DNA of 64,000 nt from an uncultured Sphingomonadaceae bacterium (GTDB taxonomy: Bacteria; Pseudomonadota; Alphaproteobacteria; Sphingomonadales; Sphingomonadaceae): positions 310,001 through 374,000 of the forward strand of contig CALKUK010000012.1 of NCBI GenBank assembly GCA_937996655.1, in the 5' to 3' direction. How positions within the stretch are numbered: position 1 is the first letter of the stretch; each line of letters begins with the position of its first letter. Of the stretch, positions 9,501-18,188 are shown in pieces. The position numbers were made by a program, and so were the translations under genes. The notes under the pieces are model-generated. The model saw only the letters and a list, made by a program, of their open reading frames with translations. It did no database searches and was not told where the DNA came from.

Positions 9501-9753
9501 GGCTGTCGGCAATCAGGCGGACGTCGGATTTGGAGACGGAGACCAGCAACTCGCGGCCCTGAAACTCCACCACGGCCAGCTTGCTGCCAAGGCCCAACGG
9601 CAGGACTTCAACAATGCGGAGCGCGCGGCTGGTGCCCGTGCCGCCTTGCGTTGGCATGCCCAGCTGGAGCTTCTTCCACATCCAGAGTGACCCCCAGGCG
9701 AGGCCGCCCACAAGCGGGATCAGCGCCATCAGGCGCAGGATATACTCGCCCAT
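9493..9753 (-). CDS. fliO: Flagellar biosynthesis protein FliO
   Basis: An 86-residue protein with one membrane helix (LMALIPLVGGLAWGSLWMW), followed by a small cytoplasmic domain with the FliO-type segment VEVLPLGLGSKLAVVEFQGRELLVSVS. FliO is an assembly scaffold for the FliP ring. ATG 9753 lies just after the fliN stop. A much longer frame starting inside fliN (9882) is a shadow. Confidence 0.88.
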   Translation of the reverse strand: MGEYILRLMALIPLVGGLAWGSLWMWKKLQLGMPTQGGTGTSRALRIVEVLPLGLGSKLAVVEFQGRELLVSVSKSDVRLIADSHD

Positions 9754-9754
9754 G

Positions 9755-10081
9755 TCAACGCCGTTCGATGCCGGCGGCGCGCTGGGTGGCCGAAGCGACG
9801 TCCACGATGCGGATGCCATAGCGCCCATCGATGGTGACGATCTCGCCCCTAGCCACGATGGTGCCATTGACCATGACGTCAAGCAATTCGCCTGCTTGGC
9901 GGTTCAGCTCAACCACGCTGCCTTCATTTAGGGCAAGCAGTTCAGCAAGCGGCATCGACGTGGAGCCGGCCTCAACCGAAAGGCGAAGTGAGACGCCGGA
10001 GAGAAGATCAAAATTGGGACCGGAAAACTCTTGAGCCCTGGCGCGCGCAGCGGCGTCGGGGGCTTCGGTCATATCGCTCAT
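9755..10081 (-). CDS. fliN: Flagellar motor switch protein FliN
   Basis: A 108-residue protein with the SpoA/FliN domain in its C-terminal 75 residues (LLSGVSLRLSVEAGSTSMPLAELLAL, then NGTIVARGEIVTIDGRYGIRI). FliN builds the base of the C-ring with FliM and docks the FliH-FliI export ATPase. It sits 3 bp downstream of fliM. It is short, but the domain is complete. Confidence 0.92.
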   Translation of the reverse strand: MSDMTEAPDAAARARAQEFSGPNFDLLSGVSLRLSVEAGSTSMPLAELLALNEGSVVELNRQAGELLDVMVNGTIVARGEIVTIDGRYGIRIVDVASATQRAAGIERR

Positions 10082-10084
10082 TAC

Positions 10085-10963
10085 TCATTTCCGTTCTTCA
10101 AGCTGTTCGATTCTGATGGCGGCGCGGCCATTGGCCTCGCCGATCGAACCTCTTGCAAGAACCCTGCCAGATGCGATGACAGGCACGGTGGGCGGCAGGA
10201 TGATGGGGATGATATCCCCCGGAGACAGGCGGAAAAGCGTCTCTAAACTGATTTCCGGACGCGCGATGACAGATCGCACGGGCAAATGGACGTTGAGCAT
10301 CGCGCTTTGCAATTGCTGACGCCAGGCGGGGCTTGCCGGTTCATTGACACCCCCCTCTTCGGTGCCGAACATGCCGCGCAGCTGCGGGGCGGCGTGGACA
10401 AAATCGATGCGGCCCAACAGGGTCTTTCCGCGCTGGAGGGTCAGTGATTGTAGAATGGCGGGGTCTCCATCGCGGGCCATGCGCAGATTGTTGCGGACCG
10501 TTTCGACAGCGGCAATCTCCGGCGAGGCAGGCCCCGGCCAGGCGCGTGAATGGGCATCGGCCAGCAGGTCTGCCAGCCGCAGAAAGACGCGCTGTTCGGT
10601 CGCGGTAAAGGCGGCGCGGTCTGCAGCGCTGTCGCCATCTCCGCCAAAGAAGATGTCGGTCAACCGCCCGACAAGAGCCGGCGGCACAGAGATGAGGATC
10701 TGGCCTTTCAAGGGGGGCATCCGGCACACGGCAATGGCGCACATCGGCGACAGGGCAGACCGCCACTCCCCAAAGCGGATCGTTTCGGAACGTTCGGGCG
10801 TCACAGCGACCGTCAGGCCCATTGCGGCAAAGGCGGCGGTGACGTCATCGACCATGCGGTCGGTGACGATGTTCAGGGCGCTGATGATTTCATGCCCCTT
10901 ATCCGCATTAGCCTCAAGCGAGGCGGGCTGGACATCGGGTGCGCGAAGCTGGGCTTGGGTCAC
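10085..10963 (-). CDS. fliM: Flagellar motor switch protein FliM (no N-terminal CheY peptide)
   Basis: A 292-residue C-ring protein with the middle FliM domain (FFGGDGDSA is the conserved GG loop) and a C-terminal SpoA domain (PEISLETLFRLSPGDIIPI). It is about 40 residues shorter than typical FliM. The first 30 residues contain no recognisable LSQDEIDALL-type peptide, which normally binds phospho-CheY and precedes the middle domain. The ATG overlaps the fliL stop (ATGA), so a wrongly chosen start is unlikely. See the finding on CheY binding. Confidence 0.85.
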   Translation of the reverse strand: MTQAQLRAPDVQPASLEANADKGHEIISALNIVTDRMVDDVTAAFAAMGLTVAVTPERSETIRFGEWRSALSPMCAIAVCRMPPLKGQILISVPPALVGRLTDIFFGGDGDSAADRAAFTATEQRVFLRLADLLADAHSRAWPGPASPEIAAVETVRNNLRMARDGDPAILQSLTLQRGKTLLGRIDFVHAAPQLRGMFGTEEGGVNEPASPAWRQQLQSAMLNVHLPVRSVIARPEISLETLFRLSPGDIIPIILPPTVPVIASGRVLARGSIGEANGRAAIRIEQLEERK

Positions 10964-11574
10964 TGAATCACCAGGTTGGAGAAATACACATTGTCGATGC
11001 CGCCAAAGCCTTCTTTGTCCCGCAGCACTTTGTTGATCGCTTCGGTCAGATCTTTCTGAAGGCGCGTCTTGCCCTCCGGAGTGGACAGCAGAACGCTGTC
11101 CTGCACAGCCAGCACCATCAGAATGGCCGAACGGATGGGCACCATATGGCGCTTCACATTGGCAAAGACCTTATCATCGTAATAGGTCGAGACGCTCAGG
11201 CCGACCTGCACAAAGCCATCACCATTGGCGAGGTTGGACGTGAAGTTTTCCGGCAGCGGCAGATAGCCCGCCTCAAATTTGCGCGGGTCGACCTTCATCT
11301 TGTCATTTTCGACATAGACCGTGCCGACACGCGGCGCGGGCTTGGCTTCTCCGCCTTCTCCGCTTGCTTCGGCCGGCTCTTCACTCTTTTCGACGAGCTT
11401 GGGCCGGTTGGGGTCTTCCTTCTTTTCCTCGGCATGGGGGGCGAATGTGCCACCAAAATATAGGCCCGCACCTGCGCCCCCGCCCAGCAGCACGACGCCG
11501 CCGAGGCCGAAGATCATGATCTTCTTCATAGGCGACTTTTTCTTGCCCTCAGCAGGGGTTGGATCTTTGGCCAT
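10960..11574 (-). CDS. fliL: Flagellar basal body-associated protein FliL
   Basis: A 204-residue single-pass inner-membrane protein. It has a Lys-rich cytoplasmic start (KKKSPMKKI), one glycine-rich helix near residues 18-40, an acidic/Pro linker, and a periplasmic FliL domain (YLPLPENFTSNLANGDGFVQVGLSV) that ends FSNLVIQ. FliL associates with the stator and supports torque and stator retention. It lies 20 bp after fliK. Confidence 0.9.
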   Translation of the reverse strand: MAKDPTPAEGKKKSPMKKIMIFGLGGVVLLGGGAGAGLYFGGTFAPHAEEKKEDPNRPKLVEKSEEPAEASGEGGEAKPAPRVGTVYVENDKMKVDPRKFEAGYLPLPENFTSNLANGDGFVQVGLSVSTYYDDKVFANVKRHMVPIRSAILMVLAVQDSVLLSTPEGKTRLQKDLTEAINKVLRDKEGFGGIDNVYFSNLVIQ

Positions 11575-11594
11575 GCGTCTTGTCCTTCAGATGA

Positions 11595-12680
11595 TCATGC
11601 AAAGCGGCTTGCGTCACGACCAGTGGTCGGCGCTTCGGCTTCTTGTTTGGTCTCGGTAACGGCTTCGATCAGCGCTTTTTGAGGCGCGAAATGGGGTCGA
11701 GGCAGGTCTCCGCCGCCATTGGACGTCACGCTGGTTTCAGACACGCGCAGGCCCTGCGCGCCTAACGCTTCTTCCAGCCGGGGTTGTGCTGCTGCGATCA
11801 GGGCGTGCGCCTCACGCGTTTCGGCTTTCATGTGGACAGCAACGCCCGCGTCGCGCGTATCGATGGCGATATCGAGCCGCCCCAGATGCGGCGGCACGAT
11901 CCGGAAGGACAGCTTACCATCCGCTGCAGCCGCCGTGGTGATGTCCTTTGCCAGCTGGTCCAGCCAGGCGTCAGCCGACAGATCCAGCTTGGGGCGGACG
12001 TCCACCTGCGCGGGTGCTTCAATTTTGGCCGGTGGTCTTGTGTCAGATGTCACGGGTGTTGTGGAAGACGCGCTCAATGCGGCGATCAGGTCTTCTGCAA
12101 AGTCCGCAGCGTCAGTTTTGTCGGTGCTGTCGTCCTGAAAAAAGAGCGGCGCTGCCTTTGCCGCGGTCACAGCGGTGCGGCCGATGGAATTGAGGGCCGG
12201 TGCCTCGACAACGGTCGGCGCCGTCATCATGGCAACCGGCAGCGGGGGTAACGTCGCGAGCAGGGCCGCAGCGTTGGGGTTGGGCTGCACGGGAGTGCCC
12301 TGCACAGCAACGGTCTTGCCGTCTTCCCCTGTGTCGACGGGCATATCGTCCGGCTTTGGCACGCTAGCGACCGGCGTGTGGCCATTTGTCAGGACAGGTA
12401 TCGTCGGCAGCGTGGGCATTGCAGATTGGGCGGGCGCGTTAGGAATCACAGAAGGAGCAGGCGCCGCAGTTGGTGCCGTGTCCTTTGCGGTCGTCGCGGT
12501 CTGGGCGATGATCTCGCGAATAGCCTCATAGCTTGGCAATGCCGCAACGCTACCTGCGGGGGGTGCGGCGGTCGGAACGGATGCCGACGCGCCGGGGACC
12601 AGCGGGGCGGTCGGTGGCGCTGCAATTCCGGTTGTAAGGGCTTGGGCGGGGATGCCGGGCGAGAGGGTTAGGGGTGTCAA
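11595..12680 (-). CDS. fliK: Flagellar hook-length control protein FliK
   Basis: A 361-residue protein with a long Ala/Pro/Thr-rich, poorly conserved N-terminal ruler. The compact C-terminal hook-length domain covers residues ~230-330 (LSFRIVPPHLGRLDIAIDTRDAGVAVHMKAE). FliK is exported during hook growth and signals FlhB to change substrate class. It overlaps the fliJ stop by 4 bp. The assignment rests on the C-terminal domain plus position. Confidence 0.85.
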   Translation of the reverse strand: MTPLTLSPGIPAQALTTGIAAPPTAPLVPGASASVPTAAPPAGSVAALPSYEAIREIIAQTATTAKDTAPTAAPAPSVIPNAPAQSAMPTLPTIPVLTNGHTPVASVPKPDDMPVDTGEDGKTVAVQGTPVQPNPNAAALLATLPPLPVAMMTAPTVVEAPALNSIGRTAVTAAKAAPLFFQDDSTDKTDAADFAEDLIAALSASSTTPVTSDTRPPAKIEAPAQVDVRPKLDLSADAWLDQLAKDITTAAAADGKLSFRIVPPHLGRLDIAIDTRDAGVAVHMKAETREAHALIAAAQPRLEEALGAQGLRVSETSVTSNGGGDLPRPHFAPQKALIEAVTETKQEAEAPTTGRDASRFA

Positions 12681-13105
12681 AATTCCGACTCCAAAAGGGA
12701 AGGGCGCGGACGAAAAGGCCGGTTGGCATCGGCGCGGATGGCGCGTTGATGGGCCGCTTGCCGGTCGGCCCGTTCGGTCATTTTTTCCGCTGTGCTTTCC
12801 TGCCGCTCAGCCTGAATGTTTTCAGCCAGCTTCAGGTCGCGGGCGTCCGCCGCATCGGCAATGGGCGCACGCATATGGTGGGCGGCATTGCCCAGACGCT
12901 CCCCTAATTCTCCCAGAGCGCGCAGAGACAGGCCGTCGGTCGGGCCGTGATCGGGCGTCAGGGTGGCGGCCATACGCAGCAACTGGCTGGCCGTGCCTTC
13001 CAGCCGTTCCAACCTGCGCTGGGCCTCGGCCAGCCGGATGCGGGCAATACGGGTCTGGCGCGCGCGGACGGAAAGGATGCGTCGGCGTCGGTCGATCAGG
13101 CTCAC
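12677..13105 (-). CDS. fliJ: Flagellar export protein FliJ (probable)
   Basis: A 142-residue, charged, predicted coiled-coil protein placed right after fliI, which is the standard position of fliJ. FliJ is the central stalk of the export ATPase and passes on empty chaperones. Sequence conservation is low, as usual, so the call rests mainly on position, size and helicity (RLAEAQRRLERLEGTASQLLR). The GTG start overlaps the fliI stop (GTGA). Confidence 0.75.
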   Translation of the reverse strand: MSLIDRRRRILSVRARQTRIARIRLAEAQRRLERLEGTASQLLRMAATLTPDHGPTDGLSLRALGELGERLGNAAHHMRAPIADAADARDLKLAENIQAERQESTAEKMTERADRQAAHQRAIRADANRPFRPRPSLLESEF

Positions 13106-14424
13106 AGGAACGCCTCCAGCAGCGCGGCGCGTGCGGGGGGCAGCAGAACCTTTTCATGCGGCGTCTGGCGTAGATAGTTGAGCATTTCACTGCGCCGCGC
13201 GATCGCTTCATCCAGCACCGGATCACTGCCCGAGACATAGGCACCCATCAGGACGAGATCACGATTCTCCTCATAGGTGGACCAGAGCTGGCGGAAGCGG
13301 GCCGCCGCGCGCAGATGATCGGCATCGGCAATGTCAGCCATGACGCGCGACAGCGATTTGCCGACGTCGATAGCGGGGAAGACATTTTGTTCAGACAAAG
13401 CGCGGGACAGGACGATGTGCCCATCGGCAATGGCACGCGCGGTATCGACGACAGGGTCATCATTGTCGCCGCCATCTGCCAGCACGGTGTAGAGCGCGGT
13501 GATTGACCCGCCCGAGCGGACATCGCGCCCGGCGCGTTCGACAAGACCGGGGATCAGGCCAAGCGCGGAGGGCGGATAGCCTTTCATTGTCGGTGGCTCG
13601 CCAAGAGCGAGGCCAATTTCCCGCTGGGCATGGGCAACGCGGGTCAGACTGTCGATCAGGAGGAGGACGCGCTTTCCTTCATGCCGGAAATGTTCGGCAA
13701 TGGCCGTCGCCCGCATCGCGGCGCGCAGGCGAAGCAGCGGGGGATGATCGGCGGGCACAGCAACCACCACCGCGCGCGGCATCATGCTGGCCGATAGGCG
13801 GGTTTCGATGAAGTCGGTCACTTCGCGGGCGCGTTCTCCGACGAGCCCGATGACGACGACGTCGCATTCGCTGCCGGCGAGCATTTGCCCCATCAGTACT
13901 GATTTGCCGACGCCGGAGCCTGCGATGATGGCGATGCGCTGCCCTTCGCCTGCGGTCAGCAGCCCGTTGACCGCACGCACGCCCAGATCAAGCGGACGGA
14001 CGACGCGGCCCCGGTTGAGCGGATTGCTGACCGGGCCATGGAGCGGCCAGCTGTCCCGCGCGAGGATAGGGCCACGCCCGTCCAATGGTTCGCCATGCGC
14101 GCCGATGATGCGGCCGAGCAGCGCCTTGCCACAGGCGACACGGCCCGCTTCGGCGTCGGGCTCAATCCGGCTGCCCGCACGATAAGGCGCCGCGCCATCC
14201 AGCGGGACGAGCAATGTCTTGCTGCCGCGAAAGCCAACGACTTCGCCGCGCATCTTGCGACCATCCACAGCCTGAATGCGCGCACTGGCGCCCAGCGCGA
14301 GGTCCAGCCCCTCGGCTTCAAGCATCACACCGTCATGCCCGACCAGGCGGCCAGTGCGGATGGGGCCGAAGGCCGGCCTAAAATCTTGGAGACGATCGCG
14401 CGCGGCGGGTAAGAGGCGGCTCAT
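13102..14424 (-). CDS. fliI: Flagellar export ATPase FliI
   Basis: A 440-residue F1-beta-like ATPase. The Walker A motif GSGVGKS lies near residue 165. Walker B is LLLIDSLTRVAHAQREIGLA, and GEPPTMKGYPPSAL is the family motif. The hexamer energises delivery of export substrates with FliH as its regulator. The ATG overlaps the fliH stop. Confidence 0.95.
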   Translation of the reverse strand: MSRLLPAARDRLQDFRPAFGPIRTGRLVGHDGVMLEAEGLDLALGASARIQAVDGRKMRGEVVGFRGSKTLLVPLDGAAPYRAGSRIEPDAEAGRVACGKALLGRIIGAHGEPLDGRGPILARDSWPLHGPVSNPLNRGRVVRPLDLGVRAVNGLLTAGEGQRIAIIAGSGVGKSVLMGQMLAGSECDVVVIGLVGERAREVTDFIETRLSASMMPRAVVVAVPADHPPLLRLRAAMRATAIAEHFRHEGKRVLLLIDSLTRVAHAQREIGLALGEPPTMKGYPPSALGLIPGLVERAGRDVRSGGSITALYTVLADGGDNDDPVVDTARAIADGHIVLSRALSEQNVFPAIDVGKSLSRVMADIADADHLRAAARFRQLWSTYEENRDLVLMGAYVSGSDPVLDEAIARRSEMLNYLRQTPHEKVLLPPARAALLEAFL

Positions 14425-14993
14425 TCATGTTCTCCCAGCCCAAGGGCTGCATCGAGCGCGGCCAGACGCAGGGCGTTGCCGTCTTCAATCGTGCCGGCCG
14501 CGCACTCGACCAAGATGTCGCCCCGCCGCAAAGCCGGTTCGGCGATGACGGCGATGGCACCCACAGTTGTGCCTACCAATGCTGCATCATCGGGGTGCAG
14601 GCGGATGGCGGTTGCAGCGTCATTCTCAGCGATCTGGACGGCGGCAGCCTGCGCGCGCCGTGTGATCTCTTCAGGCGTGATCTGCGTCGCCCCGACAATC
14701 TGGCGGACAAGATGGGAGACCGCCTCAGCGATATAGAGGCCCAGTTCTTCGGACGGTTCGGCGCGCAATTGGCTGATGGCCTGCTGGATGAGGCCGGCGG
14801 CCTGCGCATCTTGCATGGCGCGGCCCTCGGCTTCGGCGACGCCGTCTGCAAATCCGCGCGCATAGTCGTCGCGCGGCGCAGCGGGAGCGGCGGCCGTCGT
14901 CCTGCTGAACCCGCCCGGCGTGTCGAGCCCGGCGCGAAATGGGCTGTGGGTCGGGCGGATCGCCCCCAAGGGGATAGCGACCACCTCAGACAT
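14421..14993 (-). CDS. fliH: Flagellar assembly protein FliH (export ATPase regulator)
   Basis: A 190-residue protein with a variable N-terminus and a C-terminal FliH/HrpE-like domain (EEITRRAQAAAVQIAENDAATAIRLHPDDAALV). It holds FliI inactive and tethers it to FliN. ATG 14993 overlaps the fliG stop by 8 bp. The alternative ATG two codons upstream (14999) is equally possible. The longer frame from 15077 is a fliG shadow. Confidence 0.85.
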   Translation of the reverse strand: MSEVVAIPLGAIRPTHSPFRAGLDTPGGFSRTTAAAPAAPRDDYARGFADGVAEAEGRAMQDAQAAGLIQQAISQLRAEPSEELGLYIAEAVSHLVRQIVGATQITPEEITRRAQAAAVQIAENDAATAIRLHPDDAALVGTTVGAIAVIAEPALRRGDILVECAAGTIEDGNALRLAALDAALGLGEHE

Positions 14994-16011
14994 AGTCATT
15001 GCCGGCCGTGCCGAGCACGATCTCGCCTGCATCCGCCAGCTGACGGGCGATGGCGATGACGGCCCGCTGCGCCTCATCCACTTCGGCGCGCTTCACCATC
15101 GTCTTTTCGATCATTTCGTCCTGAATGGCCTGTGCCGCGCGCTGCGACATGGAGGCGAAGATGCGGTCGACGAGTTCCTTCGGCGCGCCTTTCAGGGCGT
15201 AGACGAGCGAGCTGGATTCCACAGACCGCATGACGGTGCCCAGCGCCTTGGTGTCGAGATCGAGCAGATCTTCAAAGACGAACATGCCTTCTTCAATCGC
15301 GTCGGCAATTGGCTTGTCGGCCTTGCGGATGGCTTTGATCAGGCGTTCCCCCTTGGGCTTGCCAAGGCTGTTCATGATTTTCGCAACACCGGTTGATCCG
15401 CTCAATTCCACTTTGGGCGGCGGGGCGGCATCGCCGGCATAGCGCGACACAATGTCTTCCAGTTCGGCAATAGCCTCCACGCTCACCCGGCCCAGCCGCG
15501 CGGCGCGCAACAGCAGGTCGGTCTGGCGGCCTTCCTCCAACTTGCCGAGCGCTTGGGCGGCGAGGTCTGCGCTCAGGCTGGAGACGACGAGCGCGCCAAC
15601 CTGAGGATGTTCACTGTCGAGCAGCAAGGCAAGCACATCGACTTCCATCCAGTCGAGCATCTGGGTCAGTTTAGGGGAGGATGCCGGGGCAATATCGGCA
15701 AGCAATGTGCCCGCGCGCGCCGGACCAAGCGCCTGTTCAATAACAGAACGCACGCGCGGCGTCGGATCGGCGGCGAGCGGGTTTACGCCCCGGCATTTCT
15801 CGGCAAACAGATCGAGCGCTGCTTCGACATTTCCTTCGCTAATCCCTGCTACGCCAAGCATGGCGCTCCCCAGCGCCTTGACCTCATTGGCATCGAGATG
15901 CCCCACGATCGCGGCAGCCTCTTCTTCTTCAAGCAGCATCATCAGCACGGCGGCGGCAGACCTGCCATCAATGGCGGGTGCGGGCGGCTTTGGCGCGTCC
16001 GTCTCATCCAT
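14986..16011 (-). CDS. fliG: Flagellar motor switch protein FliG
   Basis: A 341-residue C-ring protein of normal length. It has an N-terminal FliF-binding domain, a middle domain, and a C-terminal torque domain with the charged helix that faces the stator (KGAPKELVDRIFASMSQRAAQAIQDEM, residues ~280-310). It overlaps the fliF stop by 8 bp. Confidence 0.93.
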   Translation of the reverse strand: MDETDAPKPPAPAIDGRSAAAVLMMLLEEEEAAAIVGHLDANEVKALGSAMLGVAGISEGNVEAALDLFAEKCRGVNPLAADPTPRVRSVIEQALGPARAGTLLADIAPASSPKLTQMLDWMEVDVLALLLDSEHPQVGALVVSSLSADLAAQALGKLEEGRQTDLLLRAARLGRVSVEAIAELEDIVSRYAGDAAPPPKVELSGSTGVAKIMNSLGKPKGERLIKAIRKADKPIADAIEEGMFVFEDLLDLDTKALGTVMRSVESSSLVYALKGAPKELVDRIFASMSQRAAQAIQDEMIEKTMVKRAEVDEAQRAVIAIARQLADAGEIVLGTAGNDYV

Positions 16012-17623
16012 TTTTCTGGCCTTCCTGCATCAACTGCCGGACGACGAGGGCGGCGCGGGCGGGGTCCTGCTTCACGAAATTGCGGACAAGGGCGGCGCGC
16101 GCCTCATAGCTGGGGGCGGACTCGATCATCGCGAGTGTCACCGGACGGCCGGGCGCAGGCATAGCCGTTGCCGCCATCAGTTGCCCGGCAAGCGCTTCAT
16201 CCACGGGTGCATCCCCCTGAGGTGGGCGCTTCAGGGCCTTCATGATCGGGCGGCCGATAAAGAGGAAGGCCAACAGCGCACCCAGCAAAGCTCCGCCCTG
16301 CTGGATGAGCGGCATCAGCCAGGGGCTGTCGAGCAGCTTTTCCTCGGGCTGTTCCACCTTGGCGAACGGACGCATGGAGAGGGCAACAACGTCGCCGCGC
16401 TGCGCGTCGAAGCCGACGGCCCCGCGCACCAAGGCTTCGATCTGCTGGAGTTCGGCAGGCTTCAAAGGCTTGGCGGTGTTGAGCGCCACCGCCACCGACA
16501 CGCGTTTCAGGCGGCCAACGGGCTGGTGCGTGACGGAGATTTCACGCCCCACATCAAAGCTGCGGGAATATTGCTCTTCCATCTGGGTCGGCGCTGTGGC
16601 CGGGGGGGCGGGCTGGGCGGCAGGCGGTGTTGTCGACACCTGCGTTTTGGTCGGCGGGGTGTTGGAGGTCGCGCCGGGAATGCCGCCCGCAGGCGCAGCA
16701 GCGGCACCGGAGGATTTGTTGCCTTCCTCGCTGCGGAGAGCGACATCATCCTTGGGATAGGTTTCGCGCGTCGACTGGCTTTCGCTCACATCGAGTTCGG
16801 CGTGCACTTCGGTTGAGAAATTGCCCGCACCCATGACCGGGGTGAGCAGCGTGATAACGGCCTGGCGATAGCGCTCCTCCATCTGCGTTTGCAGCTGGAA
16901 GTTGCGATCATCCCCATTAACGCCTTGCTGCGACAGGAGGGAGCCGGACTGATCGACAATTGACACCTGCTCCGCGCCAAGGCCAGGGACGGAGGAGGCT
17001 ACAAGATAACGGATGGCGCGGACCTGCGCGTCAGACAAGCTGCGGCCCGTCTGAAGGCGCAGCATGACAGAGGCCGCGGGCTCCGCCGCATCGCGGACGA
17101 ATAGGCTCGGCTCGGGCGTCGCCAGATGGACACGCGCACTGGCCACGGCATCAATCGCTTCAATGGTGCGGGCAAGATCTGCCTCACGCGCTGACTTTAG
17201 GGTCTGGCCCTCGACGGCGCGGCTGGCCCCCATTGGAATCGCGCTGACAAGGGCATCGCCGCTGGGCGCCGCCTTGGGCAGGCCTTGGCCTGCCAGCAGC
17301 ATCCGCGCTTTGTGGAAATCCTGATCGGAAACACTGATCGCACCCGACCCGCCATCCAGCGTATAATCAATTCCGGCTGATTGCAGGGCCGAGGCGACGG
17401 CGGATTTGTCGGCTTCCGCCAGCCCTTCAAACAGGGGGCGCTGGGGCGGGATGTGGAAAGTCCACCAGGCCGCTGCCGCAATGGCGAGGGCTGCCAGCAG
17501 GCCGATGACCGGCAGGCTGCGCGCTACGGCGGGCTGCGCCATGAAGCTTCGGACGCCCACCATCGGGCCGCCCATCTGGAGCCGCGCGGTGGAACCGGCG
17601 GGAATAAGGTCTTGTTCGGCCAT
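16004..17623 (-). CDS. fliF: Flagellar MS-ring protein FliF
   Basis: A 539-residue protein with two membrane helices, near residues 37-55 and 430-450, flanking a large periplasmic ring-building region. The YscJ/FliF core includes LFEGLAEADKSAVASALQSAGIDYTLD and AREADLARTIEAIDAVASARVHLATPEPSLF. The C-terminal tail binds FliG. A low-complexity Ala/Pro/Thr insert sits at ~residues 300-350. It starts 4 bp after fliE. Confidence 0.95.
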   Translation of the reverse strand: MAEQDLIPAGSTARLQMGGPMVGVRSFMAQPAVARSLPVIGLLAALAIAAAAWWTFHIPPQRPLFEGLAEADKSAVASALQSAGIDYTLDGGSGAISVSDQDFHKARMLLAGQGLPKAAPSGDALVSAIPMGASRAVEGQTLKSAREADLARTIEAIDAVASARVHLATPEPSLFVRDAAEPAASVMLRLQTGRSLSDAQVRAIRYLVASSVPGLGAEQVSIVDQSGSLLSQQGVNGDDRNFQLQTQMEERYRQAVITLLTPVMGAGNFSTEVHAELDVSESQSTRETYPKDDVALRSEEGNKSSGAAAAPAGGIPGATSNTPPTKTQVSTTPPAAQPAPPATAPTQMEEQYSRSFDVGREISVTHQPVGRLKRVSVAVALNTAKPLKPAELQQIEALVRGAVGFDAQRGDVVALSMRPFAKVEQPEEKLLDSPWLMPLIQQGGALLGALLAFLFIGRPIMKALKRPPQGDAPVDEALAGQLMAATAMPAPGRPVTLAMIESAPSYEARAALVRNFVKQDPARAALVVRQLMQEGQKNG

Positions 17624-17627
17624 TTGG

Positions 17628-17975
17628 TTACACCGGCATGTTCATGATGTCGCGATATGCGGACAGGAGTTTGTTGCGGACCTGCAGGGTGGCTTCGAAG
17701 CCAACAGAGGCTTTCTGGCGTTCCACCATCACCTGGACGAGGTCACTGGTTTCGCCGCGTTCATAGGATTCTGTCAGGCCGGTGGATTTGGCCTGCTGTT
17801 CATTGACGGCCTTAAGCGCGCTGACCATCGTATCGCCAAAGCCGCCACCTTGCGCGGGCGCAGCCCCGCCCACAGCGGCCGGGGCCTCTCGCCCTGCGGC
17901 CCGCTGCAATGCGGAATTTTGGTTCAGGATCGCTGATCGCATCTGCATCAGCCCCCCTGCATCGATTGCCTTCAT
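17628..17975 (-). CDS. fliE: Flagellar hook-basal body protein FliE
   Basis: A 115-residue small rod adaptor that joins the MS ring to the proximal rod. The C-terminal half (RGETSDLVQVMVERQKASVGFEATLQVRNKLLSAYRDIMNMPV) is the conserved FliE domain. It is the first gene of the minus-strand flagellar run, and a sigma-54 promoter lies about 50 bp upstream of its ATG. Confidence 0.93.
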   Translation of the reverse strand: MKAIDAGGLMQMRSAILNQNSALQRAAGREAPAAVGGAAPAQGGGFGDTMVSALKAVNEQQAKSTGLTESYERGETSDLVQVMVERQKASVGFEATLQVRNKLLSAYRDIMNMPV

Positions 17976-18026
17976 GCTTCTCTATTCGCTCTGCAAATGT
18001 CGCCCGTCCGGGCCCGCGAAGCACTA

Positions 18027-18042
18027 AGCAAGCGATGTGCCA
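18027..18042 (-). promoter_or_regulatory. Sigma-54 (RpoN) promoter of the fliE operon
   Basis: Reading the minus strand, TGGCAC-ATCGC-TTGCT matches the RpoN consensus TGGCAC-N5-TTGCW at every position, with the invariant GG and GC ten bases apart. It lies 52 bp before the fliE ATG and faces the flagellar run. Middle/late flagellar operons are often RpoN-dependent in proteobacteria. An activator of the FlbD/FleQ type would be needed; none is encoded here. Confidence 0.85.
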
Positions 18043-18188
18043 GATTGTCTAAGCCAATGAATTTACGTGTCTAAACTGTGTGTCCGTCAGAAAAGCGACA
18101 GAGTGGATTTAAATGCGGTCGATATGGAGACGTTAACTGGCCTGTGACCGATCGATGCCCCGACGGTTGCTTTTGGAAGGAAAAAATC

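Noticed and set aside
18043..18188. Sigma-28 or sigma-54 promoter for flagellin
   Set aside because: GGTCGATA near 18117 is weakly like a sigma-28 -10 box but lacks TAAA at the right distance; TTGCT near 18170 lacks the GG ten bases upstream and is too close to the start codon.
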